Assembly: GCF_024586455.1 (NCBI RefSeq)
Contig: NC_065919.1
Span: 38,788,839 to 38,852,838 of the forward strand
Length of the DNA: 64,000 bases
From: Bactrocera neohumeralis
Lineage: Eukaryota > Arthropoda > Insecta > Diptera > Tephritidae
Direction: 5' to 3'
Part shown: positions 62,151-64,000 of the stretch, one piece after another
How positions within the stretch are numbered: the stretch's first letter is position 1
Layout: each line of letters starts with the position of its first letter
Made by a program: the position numbers and the translations under genes
The notes under the pieces: generated by a model
Database searches by the model: none
Told to the model about the DNA's origin: nothing
What the model saw: only the letters and a program-made list of their open reading frames with translations

Positions 62151-62795
62151 CGCAAGTGAGGAAAGTTCTCTGATCGCCATTCACTTGGGAGTGGCCAGAA
62201 ACGATTCTTTTACATATGGCTCAAGCAGCTCACGACTTCCGGTCTTTGACCAAGTAACCTCTGGGTAGCCTAAGAACATCCGTTTGAAGGCCAGCTAAAG
62301 TGAGATGGCGAAACATCCCTCCACAGGGTTGTGCGCTGGGTTTGGGACCCGCCACATAGAAAGCACTACCAATGAAAAAGCGTTAACAGCCTCGGACGAG
62401 AGACCACCCATTTGATCACGACCATGGCAAACGAAATAAGGACTACGATTTGAGCGCATGTACAGTTGGTTAATGTCCTCGTCAGAGTGAAGGCTGACAT
62501 CAGCGCAGTCCAAGAAATGCGATGGACGGGACAAGGACTGAGGCGAGTAGGTCTGTGTGGCATTTACTAGAGTGGCCATATAAAGGAACGCAAATTTGGT
62601 GTGGGATTCGTAGTGGGAGAGAGACTCCGTCGCCGAATACTGTCATTCACTCCGGGGAAAGAACGTCTAGCCACAATCCGCATGCCTTCTATGAGCGCTT
62701 GGAGCGCACCTATGAGAGTTGCCCCCGCCACGATGTCAAAATCGTGCTAGGCGACTTTAACGCCAGGGTGGGCAAAGAAGGTATCTTTGGCACTC
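62150..62795 (+). pseudogene. RTE-like LINE 5' part with endonuclease remnant, allele 2
   Basis: 5' leader, then endonuclease phrases SAVQEMRWTGQGLRRVG (with the catalytic-type Glu), a piece with FGVGFVVGERLRRRILSFTPG and the HDVKIVLGDFNARVGKEGIFG end. One stop near 62570 and a deletion after RLATIRM break it. It is fuller than the allele 1 copy. It ends against the (AAG)n tail of the opposite copy at 62796. Confidence 0.72.
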
Positions 62796-64000
62796 TTCTT
62801 CTTCTCATTTGGCGTAGACACCGCTTACGTGATTATAGCCGAGTTAACAACAGCGCGCCAGTCATTTCTTCTTTTCCCTACGTCGCGCCAATTGGATATT
62901 CCAAACGTAGCCAGGTCCTTCTCCACTTGGTCCTTCCAACGGAGTGGAGGTCTTCATCTTCCTCTGCTTCCTCCGGCGGGTACTGCGTCGAATACTTTCA
63001 GAGCTGGGGTGTTTTCGTCCATCCGGACAACATGACCTAGCCAGCGTAGCCGCTGTCTTTTAATTCGCTGAACTATGTCAATGTCGTCGTATATCTCGTA
63101 CAGCTCATCGTTCCATCGAATGCGATATTCGCCGTGGCCAATGCGCAAAGGACCATAAATCTTTCGCAGAACCTTTCTCTCGAAAACTCGTAACGTCGAC
63201 TCATCGTTTGCTGTCATCGTCCAAGCCTCTGCACCATATAGCAGGACGGGAATTATGAGCGACTTATAGAGATTGGCTTTTGTTCGTCGAGAGAGGACTT
63301 TACTTTTCAATTGCCTACTCAGTCCGAAGTAGCACCAGTTGGCAAGAGCAATTCTGCGTTGCATTTCCAGGTTGACATTGTTGATGGTGTTAGTACTGGT
63401 TCCTAAATAGGAGTTATGACTGTCAACAGTGACGTGAGAGCCAAGTCGCGATTGCGACGACTGTTTGTTTGATGACAGGAGATATTTCGTCTTGCTCTCG
63501 TTCACTGCCAGACCCATTTTCTGTGCTTCCTTGTCCAGCCTGGAGAAAGCAGAACTAACGGCGCGGGTGTTGAGGCCGATGATATCAATATCATCGGCAT
63601 ACGCCAGCAGGTGCACACTCTTATAAAAGATTGTACCTGGTCGATTAAGTTCTGCAGCTCGAATTATTTTCTCCAGCAGCAGATTGAAGAAGTCGCACGA
63701 TAGAGAGTCGCGGCATAAAGGCAGCTCCTTTTGGTGCTATAGAAAGCAGCTTTGAGATCGACGAAGAGGTGGTGTGTGTCGATTCTCCTTTCACGAAACT
63801 TTTCCAAGATTTGACGCATGGTGAATATCTGGTCCGGTCTGGGCATAGCACACTTAAATTCCAATCGTTGGGCATGCTTTCGTCCGACCATATTTTACAA
63901 AGAAGCTGATGCATGCTCCTTATCAGTTATTCACCGCCGTGTTTGAATAGCTCGGCCGGCCATCCATCGGCCCCCGCCGCTTTGTTGTTCTTCATTCGGG
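62796..64000 (-). pseudogene. RTE-like LINE 3' part, allele 2, runs out of the window
   Basis: Minus strand, from the window edge: MKNNKAAGADGWPAELFKHGG, MHQLLCKIWSDE, then a deletion to QIFTMRQILEKFRERRIDTHH, FVDLKAAF, a second deletion to DSLSCDFFNLLLEKIIRAAELN, and an open stretch 63616-62954 with LLAYADDIDIIG, LLYGAEAWTM, RWLGHVVRMDENTPALK, followed by the C-terminal end and tail. The ADDIDIIG catalytic motif is intact but the fingers of the RT are deleted. Confidence 0.8.

Larger units (their letters stand above)
57280..63645. repeat. Segment D2b (allele 2 copy of 40675-47077)
   Basis: Runs in the same order as D2a and continues past the point (about 63645) where D2a meets the gap, through the rest of the LINE to the window end. 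Confidence 0.85.

Noticed and set aside
47178..63645. Genuine recent tandem duplication of 30 kb
   Set aside because: The junction coincides with a placeholder gap, copy lengths differ by the Helentron nest, and the end of the first copy falls exactly inside the second. Alleles explain this with fewer steps, though depth data are needed.
1..64000. tRNA, rRNA and LTR retrotransposon search by eye
   Set aside because: No cloverleaf with conserved box sequences, no rRNA stretch, and no pair of long terminal repeats with gag-pol motifs was found; a short or decayed one could have been missed.

Overview
The window looks like nuclear DNA of a higher fly, most likely a tephritid fruit fly of the Bactrocera type. 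It is AT-rich, has short introns in one host gene and a 4.6 kb intron in the other, carries an insect-specific Osiris gene, and is dominated by DINE-1/mini-me-like elements (GTCY microsatellite core, subterminal inverted repeats, 3' hairpin), RTE- and R1-like LINE fossils and Tc1/mariner fossils. No bacterial operon, CRISPR array, tRNA or rRNA was seen. The genus is an inference.

Host genes occupy only the first 11.5 kb. At 1-1514 (+) are the last three exons of a kelch-repeat protein. At 5431-11168 (-) is a complete two-exon Osiris gene of 367 codons with a TATA/Inr promoter near 11460-11494. From about 12.3 kb onward nothing looks like a conserved host gene.

12.3-17 kb: a Helentron-like family A element, a Tc1 transposase fossil split by a second family A element, an internally deleted RTE-like LINE and a family B DINE-like element. 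17.07-26.3 kb: segment D1a. 26.3-40.7 kb: an 11.6 kb nest in which a degraded autonomous Helentron (Rep-helicase-endonuclease, 26807-37327) sits inside an oppositely oriented family B element (26368-37962) and has itself received a 5'-truncated RTE LINE; a Harbinger fossil and another family B element follow. 40.7-47.08 kb: segment D2a. 47078-47177: 100 Ns. 47.18-55.43 kb repeats D1 and 57.28-63.65 kb repeats D2, with only 1.85 kb between them.

Main interpretation. The sequence after the gap re-reads the sequence before it in the same order (D1 then D2), and the last bases before the gap match about 63645. This is what two alleles of one locus look like when both are placed in a scaffold. One allele carries the roughly 14 kb Helentron nest and the other does not. 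The second biological result is the Helentron: the nested insertion fixes its ends to the base. Its 5' kilobase and 3' 135 bases recur in the small family B elements, so these can be read as its internally deleted derivatives.
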